Under the pieces are notes generated by a model, which worked only from the letters and a program-made list of their open reading frames with translations, did no database searches and was not told the origin of the DNA. Shown piece after piece: positions 29,454-38,224 of a DNA stretch of 64,000 nucleotides (position 1 is its first letter; each line of letters starts with the position of its first letter). The position numbers and the translations under genes were made by a program. Where the stretch lies: NCBI RefSeq assembly GCF_003967035.1, contig NZ_AP018560.1, positions 1,139,001-1,203,000 of the forward strand. The letters run 5' to 3'. Origin of the DNA: Aerosticca soli. Its GTDB lineage: Bacteria > Pseudomonadota > Gammaproteobacteria > Xanthomonadales > Rhodanobacteraceae.

Positions 29454-30830
29454 ATGAACGCCAGAGCGATTCCCGCCACCCGGGCCGATGCGGAACAGGG
29501 CGCGCCCGCCACGTCCACGATCAGCAGCGACCTGCTGCGGCTCGACAGCGAGATGCGCGGCGTGGACCGGCGCATCTTCTTCGATCCGGACATCTACGAA
29601 CTCGAGTTCGAACGGATCTGGAGCAAGGTGTGGGTGTATGTCGCCCACGAAAGCCAGATCGCCAAGCCCAAGGATTTCCTGACCACCTGGATCGGCCGCG
29701 TGCCGGTGATCATCTCGCGCGATCGCAAGGGTGCGGTGCAGGCGTTCGTCAACGTCTGCACGCACCGTGGCGCCACGCTGTGCCGCACCGAGAAAGGCAG
29801 CGCCGGGACCTTCGTCTGCCCCTTCCACGGTTGGGCATTCAACGACCTGGGCGCGCTGGTGGGCGTCAATGAAGAAGAGAGCGGCGGCTATCCGGCCGGC
29901 TTCGACAAGAGCAAGCGCGGCCTGACCCGCGTGCGCTGCGAAAGCTACAAGGGTTTTCTCTTCGCCACCCTCAATCCCAACGCCGAGCCGCTGGAGGATT
30001 ACCTGGCCGAGGCCAAGCCCTTCATCGACACCTTTGCCGAGCAGTCGCCGCAGGGCATCGAGGTGCTCAAAGGGCGCTCGGTGTACACCTACAACGGCAA
30101 CTGGAAGCTGCAGGCCGAAAACGGCGTGGATGGCTATCACGTGCCGATGGTGCACGCCAACTACGTACAGATGGTCGGCCATCGCCTGCAGGTCAATGCC
30201 GGCGGCAACGCGCTCAAGACCATCGAGGCCGGCAAGTTCGGCAAGCTCGGTGGCGGCTACTACGACCTGCGCAACGGCCATTGCGTGCTGTGGACCAATC
30301 TGCCCAACCCGCAGGATCGCCCGCTGTACCGCGCCAAGGAGGAGATCGCCGCACGGGTCGGCCAGAAGAAGGCCGAATGGATGGTGGACCGCTCGCGCAA
30401 CCTGCTGCTCTACCCCAACGTTCTGCTGATGGACCAGGCCAGTACGCAGATCCGCGTGTTCCGGCCGCTGGCGGTCGACAAGACCGAGGTGACGATCTAC
30501 TGCTTCGCGCCGGTCGGCGAGCCGCCCGCCGAGCGCGCCAGGCGCATCCGCCAGTACGAGGATTTCTTCAATGCCTCGGGCATGGCCACGCCGGACGACC
30601 TCAACGAGTTCAACGAGACCCAGAAGGGCTTCGGCGCCTATGGTCCGCAGCGTTGGAGCGATTTTTCCCGCGGCGCCGCGCACGAGATCGCCGGGCCGGA
30701 TGCCCTGGCGCAGGACTTCGGCGTGCAGGCGGCGGCCAGCGGTCCCGATACCGCCGATGAGGGCATCTTCGTCTCCCAGCACGAGCGCTGGCTGCAATTG
30801 ATGCAGGCCGGTGCGGAGGGCACCCCATGA
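29454..30830 (+). CDS. Ring-hydroxylating oxygenase 2, alpha subunit, benzoate 1,2-dioxygenase-like
   Basis: 458 residues. Rieske ligands Cys102, His104, Cys122, His125; bridging Asp226 and iron ligands His229 and His234 in AENGVDGYHVPMVH. Long segments follow the BenA/XylX/CbdC pattern: RSRNLLLYPNVLLMDQ, VTIYCFAPVGEPP, RARRIRQYEDFFNASGMATPDDL. Expected reaction: 1,2-dioxygenation of benzoate or a substituted benzoate. Benzoate dioxygenases normally have a dedicated BenC reductase; none is nearby, but a Rieske ferredoxin gene ends 91 bases upstream. The N-terminal 30 residues are an extra low-complexity leader. Stop overlaps the beta-subunit start. Confidence 0.88.
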   Translation: MNARAIPATRADAEQGAPATSTISSDLLRLDSEMRGVDRRIFFDPDIYELEFERIWSKVWVYVAHESQIAKPKDFLTTWIGRVPVIISRDRKGAVQAFVNVCTHRGATLCRTEKGSAGTFVCPFHGWAFNDLGALVGVNEEESGGYPAGFDKSKRGLTRVRCESYKGFLFATLNPNAEPLEDYLAEAKPFIDTFAEQSPQGIEVLKGRSVYTYNGNWKLQAENGVDGYHVPMVHANYVQMVGHRLQVNAGGNALKTIEAGKFGKLGGGYYDLRNGHCVLWTNLPNPQDRPLYRAKEEIAARVGQKKAEWMVDRSRNLLLYPNVLLMDQASTQIRVFRPLAVDKTEVTIYCFAPVGEPPAERARRIRQYEDFFNASGMATPDDLNEFNETQKGFGAYGPQRWSDFSRGAAHEIAGPDALAQDFGVQAAASGPDTADEGIFVSQHERWLQLMQAGAEGTP

Positions 30831-31321
30831 ACGATCTGGAACTGCTGCGTTCGGTGCAGGAATTCCTCTACCGCGAGGGCGAATACCTGGACGGACAGCG
30901 CTGGGACGACTGGCTGGCGCTGTTCGATCCGGAGGTCGAGTACTGGGTGCCGGCCTGGGACAGCGAACACGAACTCACCGGCGACCCGATGAGCGAGATG
31001 TCGTTGATCTACTACCGCAACCGCTCGGGCCTGGAGGATCGCATCTTCCGCCTGCGCACCGGACGTTCATCGGCCTCGACGCCGCTGCCGCGCACTACGC
31101 ACCTGGTCAGCAACATCCGCATCACCGGCTTCGACGGCAGCCAGTGCCAGGTCAAGGCGAGTTGGGTGGTGTTCTCGTTCAAGGACAAGCAGTCGCATCA
31201 GTTCAACGGCCGCTACGAATACGTGCTGGCCGCGCGGGATGGCGACTGGGTGATCAAGCGCAAGAAGACCATCGTCATCAACGAGGTGATTCCCTCGCTG
31301 ATGGACATCTACAGCATCTAG
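30827..31321 (+). CDS. Ring-hydroxylating oxygenase 2, beta subunit, BenB-like
   Basis: 164 residues, small subunit of the benzoate type. EFLYREGEYLDGQRWDDWLALFDPEVEYWVPAW and TTHLVSNIRITG match BenB/CbdB-like proteins, as does the C-terminal IKRKKTIVINEVIPSLMDIY. It overlaps the alpha subunit by 4 bases (ATGA), so the two are made together. BenB relatives have no catalytic metal. Confidence 0.87.
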   Translation: MNDLELLRSVQEFLYREGEYLDGQRWDDWLALFDPEVEYWVPAWDSEHELTGDPMSEMSLIYYRNRSGLEDRIFRLRTGRSSASTPLPRTTHLVSNIRITGFDGSQCQVKASWVVFSFKDKQSHQFNGRYEYVLAARDGDWVIKRKKTIVINEVIPSLMDIYSI

Positions 31322-31379
31322 CAGCGCCGCCGCCCACCCGGCGGCATCGAACGGCCAATTTTTTTAGGAATGACGCACC

Positions 31380-32585
31380 GTGAAGAAAGACAGCAGTGTC
31401 GTGATCGTGGGCGCAGGTCCGGTGGGCATGATCAATGCCCTCGGGCTCGCGCGTGCCGGGGTCGACGTGACCGTGCTCGAGACGCATCCGGGCATCGTGC
31501 CCGAGCCGCGCGCGATGACCTACCACTGGACCGTGCACGAGGGCATGAAACGCCTCGGGCTGCTCGATGACATGCTCACCGAGGGTTTCAAGGTGCCGGA
31601 GATGTGCTACCGCATCTTCGCCACCGGCGAGGTGATCCGCTTCAACATCGGCGCGATCGCCGACTACACGCCGTATCCGTACGCCATCTCGCTGGGGCAG
31701 GACCAGCTCGAGGGCATCGTGCTTCGGCATCTGGCCGACTATCCCAATGTCCAGATCCACTGGAACACCACCATGACCGATCTCGTCCAGGACGAGCACG
31801 GCGTCACCGTCACCGCCGAGCGCGACGGCCAGCCGGTGACCTACCGCGCCGACTGGGTGATCGGTGCCGACGGCGGACGCAGCCGCGTGCGCAAGGCGAT
31901 CGGCGTGGAGTTCCTCGGCATGACCTGGCCGCAGCGTTTCGTCGCCACCAACGTGGTGTATGACTTCGAGAAATACGGCTGGGGCGTGGCCAATTATCTG
32001 GTCGACCCCAAGTACGGCGCGGTGATCGCCAAGGTCACCCGCTCGGGCATCTGGCGCGTTACCTTCAGCGAGGATGCCAGCGGCACGCTGGAGGGCATCG
32101 AGGATCGCATCCGCGCCTTCTACGCCAAGGTCTTTCCGGGTCCCGAGCCCTACGAGATCAAGCTCTATTCGGTCTACAACATGCACCAACGCTGGGCGGA
32201 GAGGTTCCGCGTCGGCCGCGTGCTGCTGGCCGGCGATGCCGCGCACCTGACCAATCCGACCAACGGCTTCGGCCTGGTCTCGGGCATGCTCGATTCGCAG
32301 GTGCTCTATGAGGCGCTCGCTGCCGTGATCAAGGGCGAAGTGGACGACAGCGTGCTCGACCAGTATTCGCGCGATCGCCGCCGCGCCTTCGAGGAAGTCG
32401 CTTCGCCCTCCTCGGTGGAGACCAAGCGCTTCGTGTTCCATTCCGACGACCCGGAACGCTTCAAGGCCGATCTGGAGCGCATGCGCCGCATCGCCAACGA
32501 CCCGGAACTCCTGCGTCAGCAGTTGATGATCGGTCACCGCATGCAGACGCCGTCGCTGGTCAAGCCGTCCGGTCTCGCCGCGTAA
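31380..32585 (+). CDS. FAD-dependent aromatic hydroxylase A (MhpA/PheA-type)
   Basis: 401 residues, GTG start. The FAD site GAGPVGMINALGLARAG is at residues 11-27, the DG motif GADGGRSRVRKAIG at about 162-175, and the GD motif GDAAH at about 283-287. After that the usual MPPFxGQG stretch of MhpA-type enzymes reads LTNPTNGFGLVSGML, so the isoalloxazine-side loop differs. Such enzymes hydroxylate phenols using NAD(P)H and O2, giving catechols or hydroquinones without a Rieske system. The next gene is a close paralogue. Substrate unknown. Confidence 0.8.
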   Translation: MKKDSSVVIVGAGPVGMINALGLARAGVDVTVLETHPGIVPEPRAMTYHWTVHEGMKRLGLLDDMLTEGFKVPEMCYRIFATGEVIRFNIGAIADYTPYPYAISLGQDQLEGIVLRHLADYPNVQIHWNTTMTDLVQDEHGVTVTAERDGQPVTYRADWVIGADGGRSRVRKAIGVEFLGMTWPQRFVATNVVYDFEKYGWGVANYLVDPKYGAVIAKVTRSGIWRVTFSEDASGTLEGIEDRIRAFYAKVFPGPEPYEIKLYSVYNMHQRWAERFRVGRVLLAGDAAHLTNPTNGFGLVSGMLDSQVLYEALAAVIKGEVDDSVLDQYSRDRRRAFEEVASPSSVETKRFVFHSDDPERFKADLERMRRIANDPELLRQQLMIGHRMQTPSLVKPSGLAA

Positions 32586-32624
32586 GGCGAGGCCACCGAT
32601 TCGGATACGGATTAGGACTACTCC

Positions 32625-33836
32625 ATGAGCGATACCGCAACGACCCGCAGCAGCGTACTCATCGTCGGCGCCGGCCCGGTGGGCATGATCAACGCGCTTG
32701 GCCTGGCCCGCGCCGGGGTGGACGTCACCCTGATCGAGGCCAACGCGCAGATCGTGCCCGAACCGCGCGCGGTCACCTACCACTGGGCCGTGCTCGAAGG
32801 CATGGACCGGCTCGGCCTGCTCGAGGACATGCTGGTCGAGGGCTTCAAGCTGCCGGACATCTGCTATCGCATCTTCCGCACCGGTGAAATCATCCGCTTC
32901 CGCATGGATGCGCTGGAGGGCTTCACCCCGTATCCGTACATCGTGCAGCTGGGCCAGGACAGGCTGGAAGCGATCGTGCTCCGGCATCTGGCCGCCTATC
33001 CCAACGTGCGGATCGACTGGCGCACGCGCATGCAGGGACTGGTGCAGGACGAACACGGCGTCACCGTGACCGCCGAGCGCGATGGCCATCCGGTGACCTA
33101 TCGCGCCGACTGGGTGATCGGCGCCGACGGCGCGCGCAGTGCGGTACGCAAGTCCCTCGGCGTCGATTTCGTCGGTATGACCTGGCCCGAGCGTTTCGTC
33201 GCCACCAACGTGGAATACGACTTCGGCCGCCACGGCTGGGACCTGTGCAACTACGTCATCGACCCGTCGTTCGGCGCGGTGGTCGCGCTGGTCACGCCGC
33301 CGGCGGTCTGGCGCGTCACCTTCAGCGAGGACGCCAGCCTGCCGCTGGAAGGCATCGAGGATCGCATCCGCGCCTTCTATGCGCGCATCTTCCCCGACCC
33401 CGATCAGGGTTACACGATCAAGCAGTATTCGGCCTACAGCATGCACCAGCGCGTGGCCGAGAAGCTGCGCGTGGGACGCGTGCTGCTCGCCGGCGACGCT
33501 GCGCATGCCACCAATCCGACCAACGGCTTCGGCCTGGTCTCGGGCATGCTCGATTCGCAGGTGCTTTACGAGGCGCTCGCCGCAGTGGTCAAGGGCGAGG
33601 CGCCGGACAGCGTGCTCGACCGCTACGCGGCCGATCGCAAGCGCGTGTTCGAGGAAATTGCCTCGCCGAGCTCGGTCGAGACCAAGCGCCTGGTGTTCCA
33701 TTCCAGCGATCCGGAGCGACTGGAACAGGATTTGCAGCGCCTGCGCCGCGTGGCCGCCGACCCCGATCTCCTGCGTGCGCAGTTCATGATCGGCTACCGC
33801 CTGAAGACGCCCTCCGTGCTGGCCGAGCCGGCATGA
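32625..33836 (+). CDS. FAD-dependent aromatic hydroxylase B, tandem paralogue of A
   Basis: 403 residues. Nearly every landmark of the preceding protein recurs (GAGPVGMINALGLARAGVDVT, EPRAVTYHW, VIGADGARSAVRKSLG, GDAAHATNPTNGFGLVSGMLDSQVLYEALAAV), so the two arose by tandem duplication. Differences concentrate in residues about 65-110 and 190-240, likely substrate-facing regions. The pair might act on two successive intermediates or on two related phenols, or form a heterodimer. A 36-base gap separates the genes. Confidence 0.8.
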   Translation: MSDTATTRSSVLIVGAGPVGMINALGLARAGVDVTLIEANAQIVPEPRAVTYHWAVLEGMDRLGLLEDMLVEGFKLPDICYRIFRTGEIIRFRMDALEGFTPYPYIVQLGQDRLEAIVLRHLAAYPNVRIDWRTRMQGLVQDEHGVTVTAERDGHPVTYRADWVIGADGARSAVRKSLGVDFVGMTWPERFVATNVEYDFGRHGWDLCNYVIDPSFGAVVALVTPPAVWRVTFSEDASLPLEGIEDRIRAFYARIFPDPDQGYTIKQYSAYSMHQRVAEKLRVGRVLLAGDAAHATNPTNGFGLVSGMLDSQVLYEALAAVVKGEAPDSVLDRYAADRKRVFEEIASPSSVETKRLVFHSSDPERLEQDLQRLRRVAADPDLLRAQFMIGYRLKTPSVLAEPA

Positions 33837-33867
33837 AGGGCGGTTCGCACAGGCCGGGAGAAGACTC

Positions 33868-34716
33868 ATGAAACTGGCCCGCTTCATCGCCGACGACGGC
33901 GAGCGCATCGGTGCCGTGCGCGAGGACGGCATCGTCGCCCTCGACACCGGACTCGACCGCGCCGACGACATGATCGCGTTGATCGAGCGCTGGCCGCACG
34001 AGTCGGCGCGGCTGCAACGGCAGGCGCAGGAGGGGCGCGCCGTGCCGCTTGCGCGGGTGCGCCTGCTCGCGCCGATCGAGCGGCCGGGCAAGATCATGGC
34101 GATCGGCCTCAACTATGCCGACCACATCGCCGAGACCGGCATGGACAAGCCCGAGCGGCAGCTGTGGTTCGCCAAGATGGGCAACACGGTCAACGGCCCG
34201 CGCGATCCGGTGCAGGTGCCGCGGGTGTCGGCCAAGGTCGACTACGAAGTCGAGCTGGTGGCGGTGATCGGGCAGGGCGGTCGCCACATCCGGGCCGAGG
34301 AGGCGCCCGCGCGTGTCTTCGGCTATTGCGTGGGCAACGACGTCTCGGTGCGCGACTGGCAGATGCAGACCTCGCAGTGGGTGCTCGGCAAGTCCTTCGA
34401 CGGGCATGCGCCGTTCGGCCCCTGGATCGTCACCGCCGACGAACTCCCCGATCCGCACCGACTCGACATCCGCTGCCTGGTCAACGGCGAGCTGCGCCAG
34501 TCCTCCAACACGCGCCACCTGGTGTTCAACGTGTGGGATCAGCTCGTCCACCTGAGCCAGGCGATGACCCTGCGCGCCGGCGACCTCCTCTTCACCGGTA
34601 CACCCGGCGGCGTGGCGGCAGCGATGCGCCCGCCGGCCTGGCTGCGTGCCGGCGACGTGGTGCGCTGCGAGATCGAAGGCATTGGCGCGCTCGAGAACCC
34701 TTTCGTCGACGAATGA
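33868..34716 (+). CDS. FAH-family hydrolase/isomerase
   Basis: 282 residues. The C-terminal fumarylacetoacetate-hydrolase domain has the metal site VDYEVELVAVIG (two Glu) and later GYCVGNDVSVRDWQ with its Asp, then LVFNVWDQLVHLSQ and FTGTPGGVA. The family includes fumarylpyruvate hydrolase, acylpyruvases and the 2-hydroxyhepta-2,4-diene-1,7-dioate isomerase. In this setting it should process a dicarboxylic ring-cleavage product of the flavin-hydroxylase branch, either by C-C hydrolysis or keto-enol isomerisation. GGGAG precedes the start. Confidence 0.82.
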   Translation: MKLARFIADDGERIGAVREDGIVALDTGLDRADDMIALIERWPHESARLQRQAQEGRAVPLARVRLLAPIERPGKIMAIGLNYADHIAETGMDKPERQLWFAKMGNTVNGPRDPVQVPRVSAKVDYEVELVAVIGQGGRHIRAEEAPARVFGYCVGNDVSVRDWQMQTSQWVLGKSFDGHAPFGPWIVTADELPDPHRLDIRCLVNGELRQSSNTRHLVFNVWDQLVHLSQAMTLRAGDLLFTGTPGGVAAAMRPPAWLRAGDVVRCEIEGIGALENPFVDE

Positions 34717-34756
34717 ATCTCATGCCCTCATCCCTCGCACTGACCGGAGCCCTCCC

Positions 34757-36388
34757 ATGCTTGGCCTGATGCAACACCGGCCGCTGCTGATCTCCTCGCT
34801 GATCGAGCATGCCGAAACGTTCCATCCGCGGGTCGAGATCGTCAGCCGCAGCGTGGAGGGGCCGGTGCATCGCACCGACTGGGCCAGCGTGGCCCGGCGG
34901 GCGCGCCAGGTCGCCAACGCGCTCGCCGCGCTGAAGCTCGGCAGCGACGCGCCCGTCGCCACCCTGGCGTGGAACACCTGGCGCCATCTGGAGCTCTACT
35001 ACGGCGTGTCCGGCGCGGGCGTGGTGCTGCACACGGTCAACCCGCGGCTTTCGGCCGAGCAGATCGGCTACATCATCAATCACGCCGAGGACGAGGTGCT
35101 GTTTTTCGACTTGAGCTTCGGCACGCTGGTGCAGGAACTCGCGCCGCAGCTGAAATCGGTGAAGCACTACGTGGTGCTGACCGATCGCGCGCACATGCCC
35201 GAGCTCGATCTGCCGCGGCTGTTGTGCTACGAGGAACTCATCGAGGCGCAGAGCGACCGCTACACGTGGCCGAGTTTCGACGAGAACACCGCCTCGTCGC
35301 TGTGCTACACCTCGGGCACCACCGGCCATCCCAAGGGTGTGCTCTATTCGCACCGTTCCACCGTGCTGCATTCGATGGCCGCCTGTGCCCACGACGGCAT
35401 GGCGCTGGGCGCGCAGACCAGCCTGCTGCTGGTGGTACCGATGTTCCACGTCAACGGTTGGGGCGCGCCCTATGCCTGCGCGATGGCCGGCGCCAAGCTG
35501 GTGCTGCCCGGCCCGCGCATGGACGGGGAAAACCTCTACGGCCTGATCCGCGACGAGGGCGTCACCTTCGCGCTCGGCGTGCCGACGGTGTGGCTGATGC
35601 TGCTGCAATACCTCGACCAGCACCCGGAGCTGGATCGCGAAGGCCTCAAGCTCGAAGGCGTCGCGGTGGGCGGCTCGGCCTTGCCGCGCGTCATCATCGA
35701 GCGCTTCGAAAGCGAGCTTCATGCGCGTGCGGTGCAGCTGTGGGGCATGACCGAGACCAGTCCGCTCGGCGTGTCCAACCTGCATCTACTGCCCGCACAG
35801 CAGCAGCTGCCGCCGGAACAGCAGATGCCCTACCGGCTCAAGCAGGGCCGCGGCGTGTGGGGCGTGGAGATCAAGATCGTCGACGACGAGGGCCATGCCC
35901 TGCCGTGGGATGGCCGGCGCGCCGGCCATCTCATGGTGCGCGGGCCGTGGATCACCGCGCGCTACTACAAGGCCGAGCAGGACATCCTCGATGCCGAGGG
36001 CTTTTTCCCGACCGGCGACATCGCCACCGTGGATCCGGACGGCTACGTGCAGCTGGTCGACCGCGCCAAGGACGTGATCAAGTCCGGCGGCGAATGGATC
36101 TCCTCCATCGAACTCGAAAACATCGCCGTTTCCCACCCGGGTGTGGCCGAGGCGGCGGTGATCGGCATCCCGCATCCCAAGTGGCAGGAGCGTCCGCTGC
36201 TGCTGGTGGTGCGCAATGCCGCCGGCGCGGCGCTGAGCCGCGAGGAGTTGCTCGCCTACATGGAGCCGCGGGTGCCCAAGTGGTGGCTGCCCGACGAGGT
36301 CGTCTTCGTCGAGTCGCTGCCGCATACGGCCACCGGCAAGTTGCTCAAGTCCCGTCTGCGCGAGCTGTACCAGCCATCCGCTACGTGA
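34757..36388 (+). CDS. AMP-forming acyl-CoA ligase, AlkK-like
   Basis: 543 residues. Adenylation motifs: P-loop [12 protein letters not shown] (about residue 189), [39 protein letters not shown] and the C-terminal catalytic Lys of [12 protein letters not shown]. It resembles medium-chain fatty acyl-CoA ligases of the AlkK type rather than benzoate-CoA ligases. In a cluster of oxygenases it suggests that the substrate or an intermediate carries an alkanoic side chain that is activated for beta-oxidation; no beta-oxidation genes are in the window. An upstream ATG at 34646 overlaps the FAH gene and is not used. Confidence 0.85.
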   Translation: MLGLMQHRPLLISSLIEHAETFHPRVEIVSRSVEGPVHRTDWASVARRARQVANALAALKLGSDAPVATLAWNTWRHLELYYGVSGAGVVLHTVNPRLSAEQIGYIINHAEDEVLFFDLSFGTLVQELAPQLKSVKHYVVLTDRAHMPELDLPRLLCYEELIEAQSDRYTWPSFDENTASSLCYTSGTTGHPKGVLYSHRSTVLHSMAACAHDGMALGAQTSLLLVVPMFHVNGWGAPYACAMAGAKLVLPGPRMDGENLYGLIRDEGVTFALGVPTVWLMLLQYLDQHPELDREGLKLEGVAVGGSALPRVIIERFESELHARAVQLWGMTETSPLGVSNLHLLPAQQQLPPEQQMPYRLKQGRGVWGVEIKIVDDEGHALPWDGRRAGHLMVRGPWITARYYKAEQDILDAEGFFPTGDIATVDPDGYVQLVDRAKDVIKSGGEWISSIELENIAVSHPGVAEAAVIGIPHPKWQERPLLLVVRNAAGAALSREELLAYMEPRVPKWWLPDEVVFVESLPHTATGKLLKSRLRELYQPSAT

Positions 36389-36442
36389 GCGGCGGCAAGG
36401 CGCGCGCTTTTTGTTGTCATCCGTCCTGTCCAGGAGTCCCCG

Positions 36443-37732
36443 ATGAACAGCCAGCCCAAGCGATTCGATTACGCCGAGCTTGCCAAGCCCGATCGCACCC
36501 ATGCCCGCATCTATACCGATCCGGACATCTTCCACGAGGAGATGGAGAAGATCTTCCGCCGCTCCTGGGTCTATGTCGCCCATGAAAGCGAAATCCCCAA
36601 TCCAGGCGATTACGTCACCACCTACATCGGATTGATCCCGGTGATCGTCACCCGCGACGAGGCGGGCAAAATCCACGTGCTGGTCAACCGCTGCATGCAT
36701 CGCGGCGCCACCGTGTGCCCGTACGAGAAGGGCGAGGCCAAGACCTTCACCTGTCCCTACCACGGCTGGGAATATGCGCTGGATGGGCGCCTGAATGCCG
36801 TGGGCCTGCCCCGGGGCTATAACCCCGGCGAGATCGACAAGGACAAGCTCGGTCTGCGCGAGGCGGCCAAGGTGGGCAGTTACCGCGGCATCATCTTCGC
36901 CAGCCTCGATGAAGTGCCCGACATCAGCCTCGAGGAGAAGCTCGGCCCGGCCATACCGATACTCGATGCCTACATGGATCTTTCCCCGACCGGCGAGATC
37001 GAAGTGGGCAAGAGCGGCGTCTACAAGCACGCCTACCGCGGCAACTGGAAGATCCAGGTGGAAGGTTCGGTGGAAGGCTACCACCCGATCTTCACCCACC
37101 ACAGCGCGTTCGAGACCATCGGCCGCACCATGGGCATCAACCCCAAGAGCAGCTTCACCGGCTCGGGCAAGACCGGCCTGCTCGGCCGCGATCTGGGCCA
37201 CGGCAATAACATTCTCGAGGTGTACAACTACACCGACGAGCAGATCCGCCAGCGCTATCCGCAGGCCTATATCGACCTGCTCAAGGATGCCCACGGCGAG
37301 AAGCGGGCGATGGCCGCGCTGCGCACCCGCTTCAATCTGGTGATCTTTCCGAATCTCGCCATCCTGGAGTACCAGTTCCGCGTCACCCGCCCGGTGCAGG
37401 TGGACTTAAGCGAGGTCCGCATCTACCACACCATGCTCAAGGGGCTGCCGGAGGAGTTCTCCGCGATCAACCTGCGGCGCGTGCGCGAGCACGAGTTCTT
37501 CTACGGCCCGGCGGCCTTCGGCGGCCCGGACGACTACGTCGCCTTCGAACGCATCCAGCAGGGTCTCGTCGCCGACGAAGAGGCGCCGTGGGTACTGCTC
37601 AATCGTGGCTATACGACCGAGCAGATCGATGCGGAAGGCTGTCGCTATGGCGATCTCACCCAGGAGACCCAGCAACGCGCTCCCTACTACGAATATCGCC
37701 GCCTGATGGCGCGCACCCTGGAGGCCGTATGA
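36443..37732 (+). CDS. Ring-hydroxylating oxygenase 3, alpha subunit, with Glu at the bridging position
   Basis: 429 residues. The Rieske cluster is intact (Cys84, His86, Cys104, His107). The iron ligands are His214 and His219 in VEGSVEGYHPIFTH, with a carboxylate in GGPDDYVAFE. The segment that reads ENxxD in the other two oxygenases reads EGxxE here, so the Asp that links the Rieske and iron centres is Glu211 and the neighbouring Asn is Gly. Glu at this site is known from carnitine monooxygenase CntA, but in benzoate/naphthalene-type enzymes the change cripples activity. It has its own beta subunit. Substrate unknown; a changed reaction is possible. Confidence 0.83.
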   Translation: MNSQPKRFDYAELAKPDRTHARIYTDPDIFHEEMEKIFRRSWVYVAHESEIPNPGDYVTTYIGLIPVIVTRDEAGKIHVLVNRCMHRGATVCPYEKGEAKTFTCPYHGWEYALDGRLNAVGLPRGYNPGEIDKDKLGLREAAKVGSYRGIIFASLDEVPDISLEEKLGPAIPILDAYMDLSPTGEIEVGKSGVYKHAYRGNWKIQVEGSVEGYHPIFTHHSAFETIGRTMGINPKSSFTGSGKTGLLGRDLGHGNNILEVYNYTDEQIRQRYPQAYIDLLKDAHGEKRAMAALRTRFNLVIFPNLAILEYQFRVTRPVQVDLSEVRIYHTMLKGLPEEFSAINLRRVREHEFFYGPAAFGGPDDYVAFERIQQGLVADEEAPWVLLNRGYTTEQIDAEGCRYGDLTQETQQRAPYYEYRRLMARTLEAV

Positions 37733-38214
37733 ACCGCAGCGATGCCGAAAACTTCCTCTATCGCGAGGCCGCGCTGCTCGACCACAAGCGGCTGGACGCG
37801 TGGCTCGACCTGTTCAGCGATGATGCCCTGTACTGGATCCCCGCCAATCAGAGCGACTACGACCCGCGCGAGCACGTCTCGTTCGTCTACGACAACATGA
37901 CGCTGCTCAAGGAGCGCATCGGGCGCTTGACCGGTGAATACTGCCATGCGCAGCAACCGCCTTCCTCCACGCTGCATACCATTTCCAACGTCGAGGTCGA
38001 ACCGATCGGCCCGGGCCGCGTGCGGGTGCGCTCCAATGCGGTGATCTACGAGTTCCGCAACAACGCCCAGCGCCGTTTTTATCCGCTGCAGACCTTTCCC
38101 GCCTTCTGCACCCACGAGCTGCGGGAGGAGGACGGCCACTGGCGCATCACCCTGAAGAAAGTCGCCCTGCTCAATGCGGACGGCGAGATCTTCGACCTGA
38201 GTTTCCTGCTGTGA
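37729..38214 (+). CDS. Ring-hydroxylating oxygenase 3, beta subunit
   Basis: 161 residues. NTF2-like small-subunit pattern: AENFLYREAALLDHKRLDAWLDLFSDDALYWIPA, then HTISNVEVEPIG and the LRREEDGHWRITLKKVALLNADGEI-like end. The ATG at 37729 overlaps the alpha stop. Retention of a coupled beta subunit argues that oxygenase 3, despite its altered alpha-subunit site, is expressed and assembled. Confidence 0.83.
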   Translation: MNRSDAENFLYREAALLDHKRLDAWLDLFSDDALYWIPANQSDYDPREHVSFVYDNMTLLKERIGRLTGEYCHAQQPPSSTLHTISNVEVEPIGPGRVRVRSNAVIYEFRNNAQRRFYPLQTFPAFCTHELREEDGHWRITLKKVALLNADGEIFDLSFLL

Positions 38215-38224
38215 GGAGCGCGCG

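Noticed and set aside
31278-34112. A 944-codon minus-strand frame
   Set aside because: Antisense shadow of the two flavin hydroxylases; repeats inside it mirror the tandem duplication on the other strand rather than a real repeat protein.
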